58,103 nt of DNA from Nitrospirota bacterium (GCA_016208915.1 JACQXE010000062.1:1-58103); one strand, 5' to 3'. Shown: positions 17,258-25,559, counted from the stretch's first letter. Translations and numbers: made by a program. Notes: generated from the sequence alone by a model not told the origin.

Positions 17258-17680
17258 TCATAATTTGTGAACAACCTCATGCCTGACAGCTTCTATTATC
17301 TTTTCTATAAGATGGGGAAGCGGTTCCTTTTCTATCCCTATGATATCAACCCGTTCCTGATTGAGCGAAAGCAATATCTTCTTTGCATCAGATTCTATAA
17401 TCGCCTCTGCTATTTTGGGCGTCAGCTCACCAAGCATGGCGTTAGGGAGCACAATGCTCAGAGGCCCGATTATGAAGTCAGCAGTTTTTGAATTAAGTAT
17501 AATGGCATTTTCACCTGTTGCGCCTTTGTTTGCCTTTGATTTCATCATGGCAGTGGTTGCAGTTGAATTTGTTCCCAGAGCAATAATCTCGACTTTGTCA
17601 ACAAATTCCTCTCGCAGCCTCTTGACAATGAGGCTTCCGATGCCACCGCCCTGACCATCAATGACTACTATCCGTTTCAT
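17258..17680 (-). CDS. DUF3842 family protein
   Basis: A 140-residue cytoplasmic protein. The start is MKRIVVIDGQGGGIGSLIVK at 17680, giving a Rossmann-like glycine-rich first loop (DGQGGGIGS). It continues with IIALGTNSTATTAMMKSKAN and IIGPLSIVLPNAMLGELTP, which I recognise as the DUF3842 family of anaerobes. A longer frame back to 17812 lacks family-like sequence. Function is unknown; the fold suggests nucleotide or dinucleotide binding. The disrupted CooT-like gene lies downstream on the same strand, with structured element copy 1 between them. From memory, CooT and DUF3842 genes tend to be neighbours in anaerobes, which hints at a metal-cofactor role; this is unverified. Confidence 0.75.
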   Translation of the reverse strand: MKRIVVIDGQGGGIGSLIVKRLREEFVDKVEIIALGTNSTATTAMMKSKANKGATGENAIILNSKTADFIIGPLSIVLPNAMLGELTPKIAEAIIESDAKKILLSLNQERVDIIGIEKEPLPHLIEKIIEAVRHEVVHKL

Positions 17681-17839
17681 GGATAAAGTATAAATGAAAA
17701 TGATAAAAGATGGCGAGTGGAAAGATGCAAAGAGAAGAGCAATAGAGCAAGGGAAGTTAGAAAGCCAGAAAGTTAGCACGTCTGTAAATTTATCAAGAAC
17801 CGCTACCTGCAATTTATAGCTTTTCTAAATCATATCAGT

Positions 17840-17871
17840 TATAATGACCATATCAACCATTATGATTGATA
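17840..17871 (+). promoter_or_regulatory. -10 box and operator dyad before the Phd-type antitoxin
   Basis: TATAAT at 17840-17845 is a perfect -10, with only a weak -35 upstream. Just downstream TATCAA-CCATTATGA-TTGATA (17851-17871) is a perfect six-base inverted repeat with a nine-base spacer, placed where an autoregulating antitoxin would bind to block transcription. Confidence 0.5.
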
Positions 17872-17898
17872 CGATGGCGAATTAAAGGAGGCTTTAGT

Positions 17899-18186
17899 AT
17901 GCTGAAAAAAATATCTGCGATAAAGGTCAGGCAGAATCTCGGGCATGTGATGAATGAGGTTGCCCTCAAAGAGGACGAATATATTGTTGAACGTGCCGGA
18001 AAGCCGCTGGTTGCGATAATACCGATTGACCAGTATCAACGCCTACGGGGCGAGAGGGAAGATTTCTTCAGAATGGTGGATGAAATACAAAAAGAGGCTG
18101 TTCGATCAAACAGAAAGGTTATTAACTCTGAGATCGAAGAGGCGGTTCAGGCATACAGAAAGTCTAAGAGCAAAACAAAGAAATGA
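17899..18186 (+). CDS. Phd/YefM-family antitoxin
   Basis: A 95-residue antitoxin. It starts MLKKISAIKVRQNLGHVMNE after a strong AAAGGAGG, so the longer frame from 17866 is not used. The N-terminal half is the Phd/YefM DNA-binding fold (residues about 1-55, including EYIVERAGKPLVAIIP). The C-terminal part is basic and polar and should wrap the toxin. Its last codons overlap the PIN-domain toxin start (ATGA), the standard antitoxin-first layout. A dyad operator lies upstream. Phd-type antitoxins usually pair with Fic/Doc or RelE toxins, but Phd-like with PIN is also common. Confidence 0.88.
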   Translation: MLKKISAIKVRQNLGHVMNEVALKEDEYIVERAGKPLVAIIPIDQYQRLRGEREDFFRMVDEIQKEAVRSNRKVINSEIEEAVQAYRKSKSKTKK

Positions 18187-18626
18187 TCAGGGCCGTCATT
18201 GACGCCAATCAGTTTGTGAGCGCCCTGCTCAAGCCTGAATCCAACCCGGCTGATGTCCTCCAGCTTGCTCGCGAGGGTAAGATTCAATTGGTTATATCGC
18301 CTGATATTGTTGATGAGATAAGATCTGTGCTCCTCTACCCAAAAATCATGAAGCGCCACCGAAGGACTCCGGAACAGATAAAACTCTTTCTGAAAAAATT
18401 ACTGAAAACAGCAGTTGTCACACATAGGGGGGCGAGCCTCGATGTTATCAAAGATGACCCTTCTGACAACAAATATCTGGAATGCGCTGTGGAAGGACGG
18501 GCAGACTATATTATCTCTGGTGACGGTCACCTCACTGACCTGAGGTCTTTCCATGGCATAAAGATAGTGACCCCGGCACAATTTCTAAAAACCCTTAAAG
18601 AAGGCGGGTTAAAGGAAAAAAGCTAA
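18183..18626 (+). CDS. PIN-domain toxin (VapC-like ribonuclease)
   Basis: A 147-residue PIN nuclease, the toxin of the pair with the preceding antitoxin. Acidic residues that bind the catalytic metal are seen: Asp in AVIDANQFVSALL (N-terminus), Glu in DIVDEIRSVL, Asp in IKDDPSDNKYLECA and Asp in YIISGDGHL. This is the pattern of the large PIN subgroup annotated as putative toxin-antitoxin component, which cuts RNA. All acidic positions are intact, so the toxin should be active. A degenerate repeat (about 18650-18795) follows. Confidence 0.9.
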   Translation: MIRAVIDANQFVSALLKPESNPADVLQLAREGKIQLVISPDIVDEIRSVLLYPKIMKRHRRTPEQIKLFLKKLLKTAVVTHRGASLDVIKDDPSDNKYLECAVEGRADYIISGDGHLTDLRSFHGIKIVTPAQFLKTLKEGGLKEKS

Positions 18627-18649
18627 TGCCCGATCATGACACCTGACGA

Positions 18650-18795
18650 CATACTCTGATTTTTCGTCTGTCCGGTCTACATTACGATAGTCCAAGAGTC
18701 AAAAGCGCTATAGTCAGAAGCACGGAAATCTGCAAGCTCGTAGTTCCTGAGATTGCGATTCTTCACTGACGCTTCGAAAAGCGTTGAGATGCAAT
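18650..18795. repeat. Degenerate repeat, copy 1 of 3, after the Phd/PIN pair
   Basis: Contains AAATCTGCAAGCTCGTAG and CACTGACGCTTCGAAAAGCG, which match copy 3 at 20400-20512 in the same order with scattered substitutions. It fills most of the gap between the PIN toxin and the next toxin-antitoxin pair. No reading frame is convincing in it. Confidence 0.55.
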
Positions 18796-18869
18796 GTGAT
18801 TCAAGGTTCTCGTCTGCTATAATAGTTTATGTTCACGCTGGAGGAGATTGCGATTGTGGAGGGGAAAGG

Positions 18870-19181
18870 ATGAAATCTGAAATATTCCTTTCAGTAAAAA
18901 CACCTATAGGTATTGAAGTCAGAACTACTGTTCAGTATTGGGAATACCTTGCTTCATTCAAACATCCAGTAATGAGAAATAAGGAAGATATTGTAAAGTC
19001 TGTTTTGCAGATGCCTGATGAAATAAGACAAAGCAAAACGGATAAAGAAGTCTTTCTTTATTATAGGCAGTCTGATAGACTATATTGTGTGGTTGTCAAG
19101 CATGCAGGAAAGGAAGGTTTTTTAATTACTGCATATCCTGTTGATAAGGTAAAGGAAGGAGAAATTGTATGGACAAAGTAA
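18870..19181 (+). CDS. DUF4258-like small protein, putative toxin
   Basis: A 103-residue protein starting MKSEIFLSVKTPIGIEVRT behind GGAGGGG; the longer frame from 18753 begins in repeat DNA and is not used. The centre and end, VLQMPDEIRQSKTDKEVFLY and FLITAYPVDKVKEGEIVW, are typical of small proteins with the compact alpha/beta fold of RNase toxins (DUF4258/BECR-like). It overlaps the DUF2283 gene by 13 bases; DUF4258-DUF2283 pairs are recurrent and are read as toxin and antitoxin. No nuclease activity is proven for the family as far as I know, so the toxin label is inference. Confidence 0.65.
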   Translation: MKSEIFLSVKTPIGIEVRTTVQYWEYLASFKHPVMRNKEDIVKSVLQMPDEIRQSKTDKEVFLYYRQSDRLYCVVVKHAGKEGFLITAYPVDKVKEGEIVWTK

Positions 19182-19381
19182 AAGTTTATTACAACAATGA
19201 GTCGGATACAATGGACATCTGGTTTGGCAATCCCGAGGATGAAGTCGTATGTGAAGAGGCGGGAGAAGGCATTATTCTTAAAAAAGATAAAAATGGGAAG
19301 ACTATAGGGATTGAAAAGCTATATGTAAGCAAAACTGTCGGTATTGACAAGCCTTTACCTGTCGAATTAGTAGTTGCGTGA
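19169..19381 (+). CDS. DUF2283 family protein, putative antitoxin
   Basis: A 70-residue protein with the DUF2283 pattern: VYYNNESDTMDIWFGNPED at the start, then EGIILKKDKNGKTIGIEKL in the middle. The family is small, acidic and usually encoded directly beside a DUF4258-like toxin, as here, where it begins within the end of that gene. Its role as an antitoxin is inferred from this pairing. Confidence 0.8.
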   Translation: MDKVKVYYNNESDTMDIWFGNPEDEVVCEEAGEGIILKKDKNGKTIGIEKLYVSKTVGIDKPLPVELVVA

Positions 19382-19382
19382 T

Positions 19383-19526
19383 AAATACCACGCTATCTCA
19401 CTTGTTGATCTAATCCTTTCCCTAAAACAAAAAGACCTGCACGCGGACACTTCATCCCTTGAACGCCAGATTGACGAAATAGTCTATGTCCTCAAAGGAT
19501 TTTTTGGATATCCTATATTCAAATAA
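19383..19526 (+). pseudogene. Possible C-terminal remnant of a large methylase / type IIG enzyme
   Basis: An open frame without a start reads YHAISLVDLILSLKQKDL and then SSLERQIDEIVYVLKGFFGY before TAA at 19524-19526. The ERQIDEIVYxLxG wording is what one sees at the extreme C-terminus of Eco57I/type IIG and related DNA methylases, whose last helix has this pattern. Only about 47 codons remain, so the body of the gene has been lost. The assignment rests on a short motif and is tentative. Confidence 0.4.
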
Positions 19527-19559
19527 AGAAAAATGGCTTTAAATCAAAACATGCCGCCT

Positions 19560-19665
19560 GTCCACACCAATATAGTGCAGTCGCTCCGGCGACTCTCCGC
19601 TGCCGCTCCGAAAAGCGCCATAGTGCAGAAGTACGGCAGTTCAGCGACGCGAAACAACAAAAAAA
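19560..19665. repeat. Degenerate repeat, copy 2 of 3, before the MNT/HEPN pair
   Basis: Holds CTCTCCGCTGCCGCTCCGAA and ATAGTGCAGAAGTACGG, which recur with small changes at 20400-20512, although in a different order. AGTCGCTCCGGCGACT within it is a clear dyad. No gene is seen. Confidence 0.5.
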
Positions 19666-19703
19666 TCGCAACAAATACAAAACAAACCTGCTAAAATATA
19701 GCC

Positions 19704-20015
19704 ATGAAACAGGCAGTGAAGAATGTAGAGGAAGCCAAAGCAGTCCTGAAAGAGCATAAGGATGAAGTTATTCAAAAATACCGCGTGAGCGCGATCGGTA
19801 TCTTTGGTTCATTCGTGCGAGGAGAACAGAAAAAAAGAAGCGACATTGATATTCTGGTGGAATTCGATGAGAGAAATATCCCGGGTCTTCTCAAACTCAG
19901 CGAGATGGAAAGGTATCTCCAACGGCTTCTCAGAAAAAAGGTCGATTTGGTTATAAAGAGCGGGATTCGTCCGGAGCTCAAAAAAGGCATACTGAAGGAG
20001 GTCGTCTATATATGA
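19704..20015 (+). CDS. MNT-type minimal nucleotidyltransferase (MntA-like antitoxin)
   Basis: A 103-residue DNA polymerase beta-like nucleotidyltransferase. The signature IGIFGSFVRGEQKKRSDIDI shows the GS motif and the two metal-binding aspartates (DID), with a third Asp in KKVDLVIKSG. In characterised HEPN-MNT pairs this protein transfers AMP groups to the HEPN toxin next to its active site and so neutralises it. The catalytic residues are intact here. It overlaps the HEPN gene by four bases (ATGA), so both come from one message. Confidence 0.9.
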   Translation: MKQAVKNVEEAKAVLKEHKDEVIQKYRVSAIGIFGSFVRGEQKKRSDIDILVEFDERNIPGLLKLSEMERYLQRLLRKKVDLVIKSGIRPELKKGILKEVVYI

Positions 20016-20377
20016 CGAGAGAATGGAAATTCTTCATTCGGGACATCTATGACGCAATGCAGTACATAAAAGAGTTTGTCGGCACAATGAAGCGCAAGGA
20101 TTTCCTCGCTGATGAGAAGACAAGGAGTGCTGTTGCGTTTAAGATCGAAAACATCGGGGAAGCGTCAAAGAATATACCAAAAGAGGTAAGGGCAAAGTAC
20201 AAGGACCTTCCCTGGACCGACATGGCGAGGATGAGAGATAAGATCACTCATTTTTATTTCGGGATCAATTACAAAGTTGTTTGGTCGGTTGTAAAGAAAG
20301 AATTGCCTGCAATAGAACCTGCCATTACGAAGGTATTAAGCGACCTGAAGGCGTCTAAATCCACCAAAAAGAAATAG
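20012..20377 (+). CDS. HEPN-domain RNase toxin (HepT-like, DUF86)
   Basis: A 121-residue all-helical HEPN protein, the toxin partner of the preceding nucleotidyltransferase. The catalytic R-x4-H-x-Y motif is intact in MRDKITHFYFGIN (about residues 75-87); the tyrosine is the known site for AMP modification in HepT systems. FKIENIGEASKNIPKEV is typical of DUF86. HEPN RNases cleave tRNA or other RNA and several such pairs act in phage defence. The pair sits between two degenerate repeats that also border the other toxin-antitoxin pairs of this island. Confidence 0.9.
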   Translation: MTREWKFFIRDIYDAMQYIKEFVGTMKRKDFLADEKTRSAVAFKIENIGEASKNIPKEVRAKYKDLPWTDMARMRDKITHFYFGINYKVVWSVVKKELPAIEPAITKVLSDLKASKSTKKK

Positions 20378-20399
20378 TTTTCATTTCACTATCCACATT

Positions 20400-20512
20400 C
20401 ACCCGCCGCCTGTCCCGTCCGCCCCACGATAGCGCAGAAGTGCGGAATGCAAATCTGCAAGCTCATACTTCTGACAATTGCGACTCTCCGCTGACGCTCC
20501 GAGAAGCGCAAA
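20400..20512. repeat. Degenerate repeat, copy 3 of 3, after the MNT/HEPN pair
   Basis: Shares CAAATCTGCAAGCTCATA, CTCTCCGCTGACGCTCCGA and ATAGCGCAGAAGTGCGG with the copies at 18650 and 19560. It lies directly after the HEPN gene and before the zinc-ribbon gene. It looks like a decayed dispersed repeat. Confidence 0.55.
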
Positions 20513-20630
20513 AAAAGAAAGTTCCATAGCATCAACGTCTCAGAGACCAAAGAGCAGAAGGGTTGAAATCAGAAGGTCAAAATACACAGATTCGGATAAT
20601 GTCTTATATGCTATAATAATTTTCTGAATA

Positions 20631-20846
20631 ATGGAAAAGAATAAGAGTGATATGTCTGTAAATATGGATGGGATATTGCCTCTCTGCCCTGTCTGCGGAA
20701 GAGAACTCGAAATGGACAAGATAAATGATAAAAACGGATGGGACTGCAAATGCGGCGAGTTTATTCCAAAGCAGCTTGTAATAAATCCTTTTGAAGGCTG
20801 TACGCACGGGCTTAACTGCAACTGCAGAAGGAAAATGAGGAGATGA
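20631..20846 (+). CDS. Small cysteine-rich zinc-ribbon protein upstream of trpB
   Basis: A 71-residue protein with a Cys4-like zinc ribbon: [11 protein letters not shown] (about 18-28) and DCKCGEFIP (about 38-46), followed by [16 protein letters not shown] with further cysteines and a histidine. No known enzyme domain is present. Its stop overlaps the trpB start (ATGA), so it is translationally coupled to tryptophan synthase. It could be a metal-binding or regulatory protein; I know no named family for it. The start ATG 20631 lacks a strong ribosome-binding site. Confidence 0.7.
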   Translation: MEKNKSDMSVNMDGILPLCPVCGRELEMDKINDKNGWDCKCGEFIPKQLVINPFEGCTHGLNCNCRRKMRR

Positions 20847-22018
20847 AAAAAGGCTATTTCGGACAATACGGGGGAAGGTTTGTCCCTGAAACCTTAATGC
20901 CTGCCTTAATAGAGCTTGAGAAGGCATATCTGGTCTCAAAAAAAGATAAAGATTTTCAAAAAGAACTTTCACATCTTCATAAGACCTATATCGGAAGACC
21001 AACCCCATTGTATTTTGCAAAGAGGATTACAGAACAGCTTGCCGGCGCAAAGATATACCTGAAAAGAGAAGACCTTGCACACACAGGCGCGCATAAGATT
21101 AACAATGCTTTGGGACAGGCGCTCCTCGCAAAAAAGATAGGGAAGAAAAGATTAATAGCTGAGACAGGAGCAGGCCAGCATGGAGTAGCAACAGCAACAG
21201 GCGCTGCGCTTGTCGGTCTTGAGTGTGAAGTCTATATGGGATCAGATGATATGAAGAGACAATCTCTGAATGTCTTCAGAATGAGACTGCTGGGCGCGCG
21301 GGTCATCGAGGTGCCTGTTGGCTCAAGGACATTAAAGGATGCGATTAATGAGGCTCTCAGAGACTGGACAACAAATGTACGGACAACACACTATGTCCTT
21401 GGGACTGTCTTCGGGCCTCATCCATTTCCGACAATGGTTAGGGATTTTCAGTCTGTAATAGGCAGGGAGGCAAGGAAACAGATACTTCAGGCAGAGCAAC
21501 GACTTCCTGACTATCTGATTGCATGCGTTGGAGGGGGAAGCAATGCAATGGGACTTTTTTACGAGTTTCTTAATGACAATATAAAGATGATTGGCGTTGA
21601 GGCAGGCGGTAAAGGAATTGAGACCGGAGAACATGCAGCAAGATTTGCAGGAGGCTCGGTCGGTGTCTTTCAGGGATGCAAAACTTATCTGCTTCAGGAT
21701 GAAGACGGGAATGTGCTGGGAACGCATTCTGTATCTGCAGGTCTTGATTATGCCGCAATCGGTCCTGAGCACCCATATCTTAAAGATATGGGACGCGTTC
21801 AGTATACTTATGCAACTGATGACGAGGCATTATCTGCATTCGAACTTCTTTCAAAGACCGAAGGTATAATCCCTGCTCTTGAATCCGCACATGCTCTGGC
21901 AGAGACAATAAAAATTGCCCCAAAACTATCTAAAAATAAGCTTGTTATCGTAAACCTCTCCGGCAGGGGAGATAAAGATGTGCAGCATATTGCAGATATT
22001 AAAGGGATAAAGCTGTGA
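20843..22018 (+). CDS. trpB: Tryptophan synthase beta subunit
   Basis: A 391-residue PLP enzyme that joins indole and serine to tryptophan. It starts [20 protein letters not shown] after the initial Met-Lys-Lys-Gly, the TrpB1 N-terminus. The PLP lysine lies in [14 protein letters not shown], the substrate loop in [15 protein letters not shown], and the phosphate cup in [10 protein letters not shown]. The C-terminal [11 protein letters not shown] is intact. It is coupled at both ends: ATGA overlap with the zinc-ribbon gene and GTGA overlap with trpA. The earlier trp genes (trpEDCF) are not in the window. Confidence 0.97.
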   Translation: MKKGYFGQYGGRFVPETLMPALIELEKAYLVSKKDKDFQKELSHLHKTYIGRPTPLYFAKRITEQLAGAKIYLKREDLAHTGAHKINNALGQALLAKKIGKKRLIAETGAGQHGVATATGAALVGLECEVYMGSDDMKRQSLNVFRMRLLGARVIEVPVGSRTLKDAINEALRDWTTNVRTTHYVLGTVFGPHPFPTMVRDFQSVIGREARKQILQAEQRLPDYLIACVGGGSNAMGLFYEFLNDNIKMIGVEAGGKGIETGEHAARFAGGSVGVFQGCKTYLLQDEDGNVLGTHSVSAGLDYAAIGPEHPYLKDMGRVQYTYATDDEALSAFELLSKTEGIIPALESAHALAETIKIAPKLSKNKLVIVNLSGRGDKDVQHIADIKGIKL

Positions 22019-22794
22019 ACAGGATTGAGAAGAGATTCAAAGAACTGAAGGCAGAAAATAAAAAGGCATTCATCCCATATGTAATGGCAGGAGACCCGAG
22101 CCCTAAAGAGACAAAAAAGATCGTGCTTGTGCTTGAAGAGTGCGGCGCCGATATTGTCGAATTGGGCGTGCCGTTTACAGACCCGTTGGCAGACGGGCCG
22201 ACAATTCAAAGAGCTGCTGAACGCGCCATAAAAAAAAGAGTTACACTAAAGAGAGTTATTTCTCTTGTAAGGGACCTGAGACGCAGGACAGAAATACCCC
22301 TGATATTAATGACCTATTATAATCCTGTGTTCAAATACGGAGATGAGAGATTTATAGGCGATGCAAAGGAAGCAGGCGTTGACGGGGTTATCATACCTGA
22401 CCTTCCTCCTGACGAGGCAGGAGAATTTATAAAATTTGCAAGGAAGAAAGATATTGCTACTATATTCCTGCTTGCTCCAACCTCTACAGATGAGAGAATC
22501 AAAAAGGTAGCTGTTTCATCGAGAGGTTTTATCTATTATGTTTCTATGACAGGGATAACAGGTTCAAGGCTTTTAATCGATAATTCTACCGGTAGGTCAA
22601 TAAGAAATATTCGTAGGATTACAGATAAGCCCATTGCAGTAGGATTCGGCGTTTCAAATCCAGATGAGGCCAAGGCAGTAGCAAAAATATCTGAAGGAGT
22701 AATAGTGGGAAGCGCAATAGTGAAAAAGGTTAAGGGAGGATCAGGAAAAAAACTCAGGGAGTTTCTGTTAAAACTTAGAACAGCCATTAAATGA
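22015..22794 (+). CDS. trpA: Tryptophan synthase alpha subunit
   Basis: A 259-residue TIM barrel that releases indole from indoleglycerol phosphate and channels it to TrpB. Landmarks are [15 protein letters not shown], the catalytic Glu and Asp in [34 protein letters not shown] and [11 protein letters not shown] with the phosphate-binding GSAIV. The start is GTG at 22015, overlapping the trpB stop; no better ATG exists. The end overlaps the next gene by four bases. Confidence 0.96.
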   Translation: MNRIEKRFKELKAENKKAFIPYVMAGDPSPKETKKIVLVLEECGADIVELGVPFTDPLADGPTIQRAAERAIKKRVTLKRVISLVRDLRRRTEIPLILMTYYNPVFKYGDERFIGDAKEAGVDGVIIPDLPPDEAGEFIKFARKKDIATIFLLAPTSTDERIKKVAVSSRGFIYYVSMTGITGSRLLIDNSTGRSIRNIRRITDKPIAVGFGVSNPDEAKAVAKISEGVIVGSAIVKKVKGGSGKKLREFLLKLRTAIK

Positions 22795-23885
22795 GCGAAA
22801 TATTAGTTAAGAAACTAAACCAGCTCAATACCCTAATAGATCTTATTGCCTTAATTAATTCTACTCTCGACACTCGCGAGATAAGGAAGCGCGCAATTGA
22901 GGCAGCTACAAGATTGGCTGAGGCAGAGGCAGGAAGCCTACTCCTTATAGACAAAAATTCCGGGGAACTTTTTTTTGAGGTGGCACTTGGTGAAAAAGGA
23001 GCAGAAGTTAAGGAGACAAGACTTAAAAAGGGAGAGGGGATAGCAGGATGGGTTGCTGAAAAAGGTGAGGCTGTTATAATACACGATGTACAGTCAGACC
23101 CGAGATTTTTTAAAGAAGCCGACATAAAAAGTAATTTTGTCACGAGGAATATGATATGTGTTCCTGTCAGGACAAAGGATAAGGTGGTAGGTGTGCTTGA
23201 GGCGATAAATAAAAAGGCAGACAGGTTTAATGATGATGACATGGAGATGCTCAGCAGTCTTGCTAATGAAGTGGCAGTTGCAATAGAGAATGCAAATCTG
23301 TATCAGGAATTAAAGGATACATTTTATGGCACTGCTCAGGCATTGGCAGAGACGATTGAAAAGAGGGATCCGTATACGGGCGGGCATACTAAAAGGGTCA
23401 TGAATTATAGCCTTGCAATTGGCCGTATGATGGGGCTCAACAAGGCGGAACTCGAGAACCTTAAACTTTCTGCAATACTTCATGATATCGGAAAGATCGG
23501 CATAAGAGACAAGATATTGATGAAAAAGGGAAGGCTTGAGCCTGCAGAGATTGAAATGATGAATATGCACCCCAAATATGGCTCTGAAATATTAAAACAT
23601 GTAAAACAGCTTAAGGATATTATACCCGGAATGAGAGGGCATCATGAAAAATATGACGGAAGCGGTTATCCTGATGGTTTAAAGGGTAATCAGATACCAT
23701 TAGCAGCAAGGATTATTGCAGTTGCAGATACATTTGATGCAATAACAACTGACAGGCCTTACAGCAAAGCGCTTAGTGTTGATGCAGCCTTTGATGAAAT
23801 GAAAAAGAATGCAGGCAGACAGTTTGACCCTGAAGTTTTAGCGGCATTTTTAGATGCGTGGAAGTCAATGGAGATTACGGCATGA
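22791..23885 (+). CDS. GAF-HD-GYP cyclic-di-GMP phosphodiesterase
   Basis: A 364-residue signalling protein with an N-terminal GAF domain (about 15-170: AEAGSLLLIDKNSG, GEGIAGWVAEKGE, VPVRTKDKVVGVLEAINK) and a C-terminal HD-GYP domain (about 180-360). The metal and signature motifs are intact: GHTKRVMNYS, HDIGKIGIRD, HHEKYDGSGYPDG (the GYP) and ADTFDAITTDRPY. The family hydrolyses cyclic di-GMP, and some members other cyclic dinucleotides. No membrane segment is present, so it is cytosolic and probably ligand-controlled through GAF. It overlaps trpA and the MBL gene by four bases each, an unusual place for a signalling gene. Confidence 0.92.
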   Translation: MSEILVKKLNQLNTLIDLIALINSTLDTREIRKRAIEAATRLAEAEAGSLLLIDKNSGELFFEVALGEKGAEVKETRLKKGEGIAGWVAEKGEAVIIHDVQSDPRFFKEADIKSNFVTRNMICVPVRTKDKVVGVLEAINKKADRFNDDDMEMLSSLANEVAVAIENANLYQELKDTFYGTAQALAETIEKRDPYTGGHTKRVMNYSLAIGRMMGLNKAELENLKLSAILHDIGKIGIRDKILMKKGRLEPAEIEMMNMHPKYGSEILKHVKQLKDIIPGMRGHHEKYDGSGYPDGLKGNQIPLAARIIAVADTFDAITTDRPYSKALSVDAAFDEMKKNAGRQFDPEVLAAFLDAWKSMEITA

Positions 23886-24643
23886 AGATAAAGGTTCTTG
23901 GCTGTTCCGGAGCTGAATTTCCGGGATTCAATCCGCCTGCATTTCTGATAGATGGCAAATTGCTTCTTGATGCAGGGACTATAGGTTCTTCATTGTCCGA
24001 AAGTGCCCAGTGGAAGATCCATAATATTATTGTATCTCATGCACATCTGGATCATATAAAAGGAATACCATTTCTTGCGGACAATATAATTATAAAAAAC
24101 AAAAGGCATAGAGTTACAGTTGCAGGAATTGCCGCTGTGCTGAATATAATGAAGAAAAACCTTTTGAATGACAAGCTATGGCCTGATTTTACAATGATAC
24201 CCACAAGAGAAAATTCTGTGATTAAGTTTTCAGAGATAGTTGCAGGTTCAACTACAAAGCTTGGAGGTTATAAGGTAACTGCATATAAAGTCAGTCATTC
24301 TGTCCCTGCAGTCGGCTATGTAATCGAAGACAAAAAAGGAAAACGGCTGCTTTACACCGGTGATACCGGCCCGACAGATACCATATGGGAAAAGGCAGGG
24401 AAGTTACATAGTTCTATAATAGAAGTCTCTTTCCCGAACAGAATGGAGGCATTGGCAATAGAAACAGGCCATCTAACGCCAAAGCTCCTGAAAAAAGAGA
24501 TTGCAAAGATGAAAATAATCCCTGATCAAATACTGATAACACATCCTAAACCACAGCACAGGAAGTCGATAAATGCTGAGATTAGAAAATTAAAGATGAA
24601 TAATATAAGAATATTAAAGGACGGAGAGGTAATTACAGTCTGA
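23882..24643 (+). CDS. MBL-fold hydrolase, class II cyclic nucleotide phosphodiesterase / RNase Z-like
   Basis: A 253-residue metallo-beta-lactamase-fold protein. It starts MKIKVLGCSGAEFPGFNP, with the ATG overlapping the previous stop. The metal motif IIVSHAHLDHIKGIPF (HxHxDH), then SHSVPAVGYVI, LYTGDTGPTD and a late ITHPKP histidine are seen. This subgroup includes the class II 3',5'-cyclic-nucleotide phosphodiesterases and related hydrolases. Being coupled to a c-di-GMP-type phosphodiesterase suggests that the two may act in sequence on a cyclic (di)nucleotide and its product, which is inference. It overlaps accD by one base (TGATG). Confidence 0.85.
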   Translation: MKIKVLGCSGAEFPGFNPPAFLIDGKLLLDAGTIGSSLSESAQWKIHNIIVSHAHLDHIKGIPFLADNIIIKNKRHRVTVAGIAAVLNIMKKNLLNDKLWPDFTMIPTRENSVIKFSEIVAGSTTKLGGYKVTAYKVSHSVPAVGYVIEDKKGKRLLYTGDTGPTDTIWEKAGKLHSSIIEVSFPNRMEALAIETGHLTPKLLKKEIAKMKIIPDQILITHPKPQHRKSINAEIRKLKMNNIRILKDGEVITV

Positions 24644-25473
24644 TGTGGTTTAAAAAGACAAAAGAGCCCAAAGTGCAGAAAAAGGTTAAGATCCCTGAAG
24701 GCCTATGGGTGAAATGCGACAACTGTAAAGAGATCATATACAAAAAAGAGATAGACAAAAATCTTAAGGTATGTCCTAAGTGTAATTATCATTTTAGGAT
24801 AAGCGCTAAAGAAAGGATTAAGCTTTTAGCAGATGAAGGGACCTTTATCGAGCTTGATTCAGATATCAGCTCAAGTGACCCTCTAAAATTTAAGGATTCG
24901 CTAACCTATCCTGAGAGGATAAAAGAGAACCAGAAAAAGAGCGGTATGCAGGAAGCGGTGATTTCAGGAGAGGCATTATTAAGCGGTACACCGGTGATTT
25001 TTGTCATAATGGATTTTTCATTTATGGGCGGGAGCATGGGTTCTGTTGTCGGAGAAAAGATTGCAAGGGCTGCTGAGACTGCCCTTGAAAAAAAGCTTCC
25101 GATGATAAGCGTTGCGTCATCAGGCGGCGCCAGAATGCAGGAGGGCATATTCTCTTTGATGCAGATGGCAAAGGTATCCGCAGCCATAGGCAGGCTGAAA
25201 GACAACGGGGTGCCATTCATATCAGTACTTGCAGATCCGACTTTTGGCGGCGTTGCTGCAAGCTTTGCCATGCTTGGAGATGTGATAATTGCTGAACCGA
25301 GAAGCCTGATCGGTTTTGCAGGGCCGCGTGTAATCGAACAGACAATGAAGCAGCAACTCCCTGATAATTTTCAGAGGGCAGAGTTTCTGCTTGAGCATGG
25401 CTTGATAGATACGGTTGTCAGCAGAGAGAATATGAAAGAGACGCTGGCAAAACTCATAAGATTACTCGCATAA
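24643..25473 (+). CDS. accD: Acetyl-CoA carboxylase carboxyltransferase beta subunit
   Basis: A 276-residue subunit that transfers the carboxyl group from biotin to acetyl-CoA, opening fatty-acid synthesis, together with AccA (not in the window). The N-terminal zinc ribbon WVKCDNCKEIIYKKE with the second pair VCPKCNYHF is intact. The crotonase-like core shows FMGGSMGSVVGEKIARAAE, VASSGGARMQEGIFSLMQM and ADPTFGGVAASFAMLGD. The gene order trpA...accD-folC is classic, here with two signalling genes inserted in between. Confidence 0.96.
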   Translation: MWFKKTKEPKVQKKVKIPEGLWVKCDNCKEIIYKKEIDKNLKVCPKCNYHFRISAKERIKLLADEGTFIELDSDISSSDPLKFKDSLTYPERIKENQKKSGMQEAVISGEALLSGTPVIFVIMDFSFMGGSMGSVVGEKIARAAETALEKKLPMISVASSGGARMQEGIFSLMQMAKVSAAIGRLKDNGVPFISVLADPTFGGVAASFAMLGDVIIAEPRSLIGFAGPRVIEQTMKQQLPDNFQRAEFLLEHGLIDTVVSRENMKETLAKLIRLLA

Positions 25474-25544
25474 GCAGATTAAAGGGTAAGACAGGTATTG
25501 TATTGTCGCTTTCGCCTTGGTCGCCTCGCCTATGAGAGCAAAGC

Positions 25545-25559
25545 AGTCTGAGGCAGACT
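25545..25559. repeat. Small perfect hairpin before folC
   Basis: AGTCTG-AGG-CAGACT in the 139-base accD-folC spacer, next to CGCCTTGGTCGCCTCGCC-type repeat wording also found inside slt. It has no T-tract and is therefore not a convincing terminator. Confidence 0.4.

Noticed and set aside
17899-20377. Prophage or integrative element carrying the toxin-antitoxin pairs
   Set aside because: No integrase, tRNA target, att-like direct repeats or phage structural genes are seen; only degenerate repeats border the modules.
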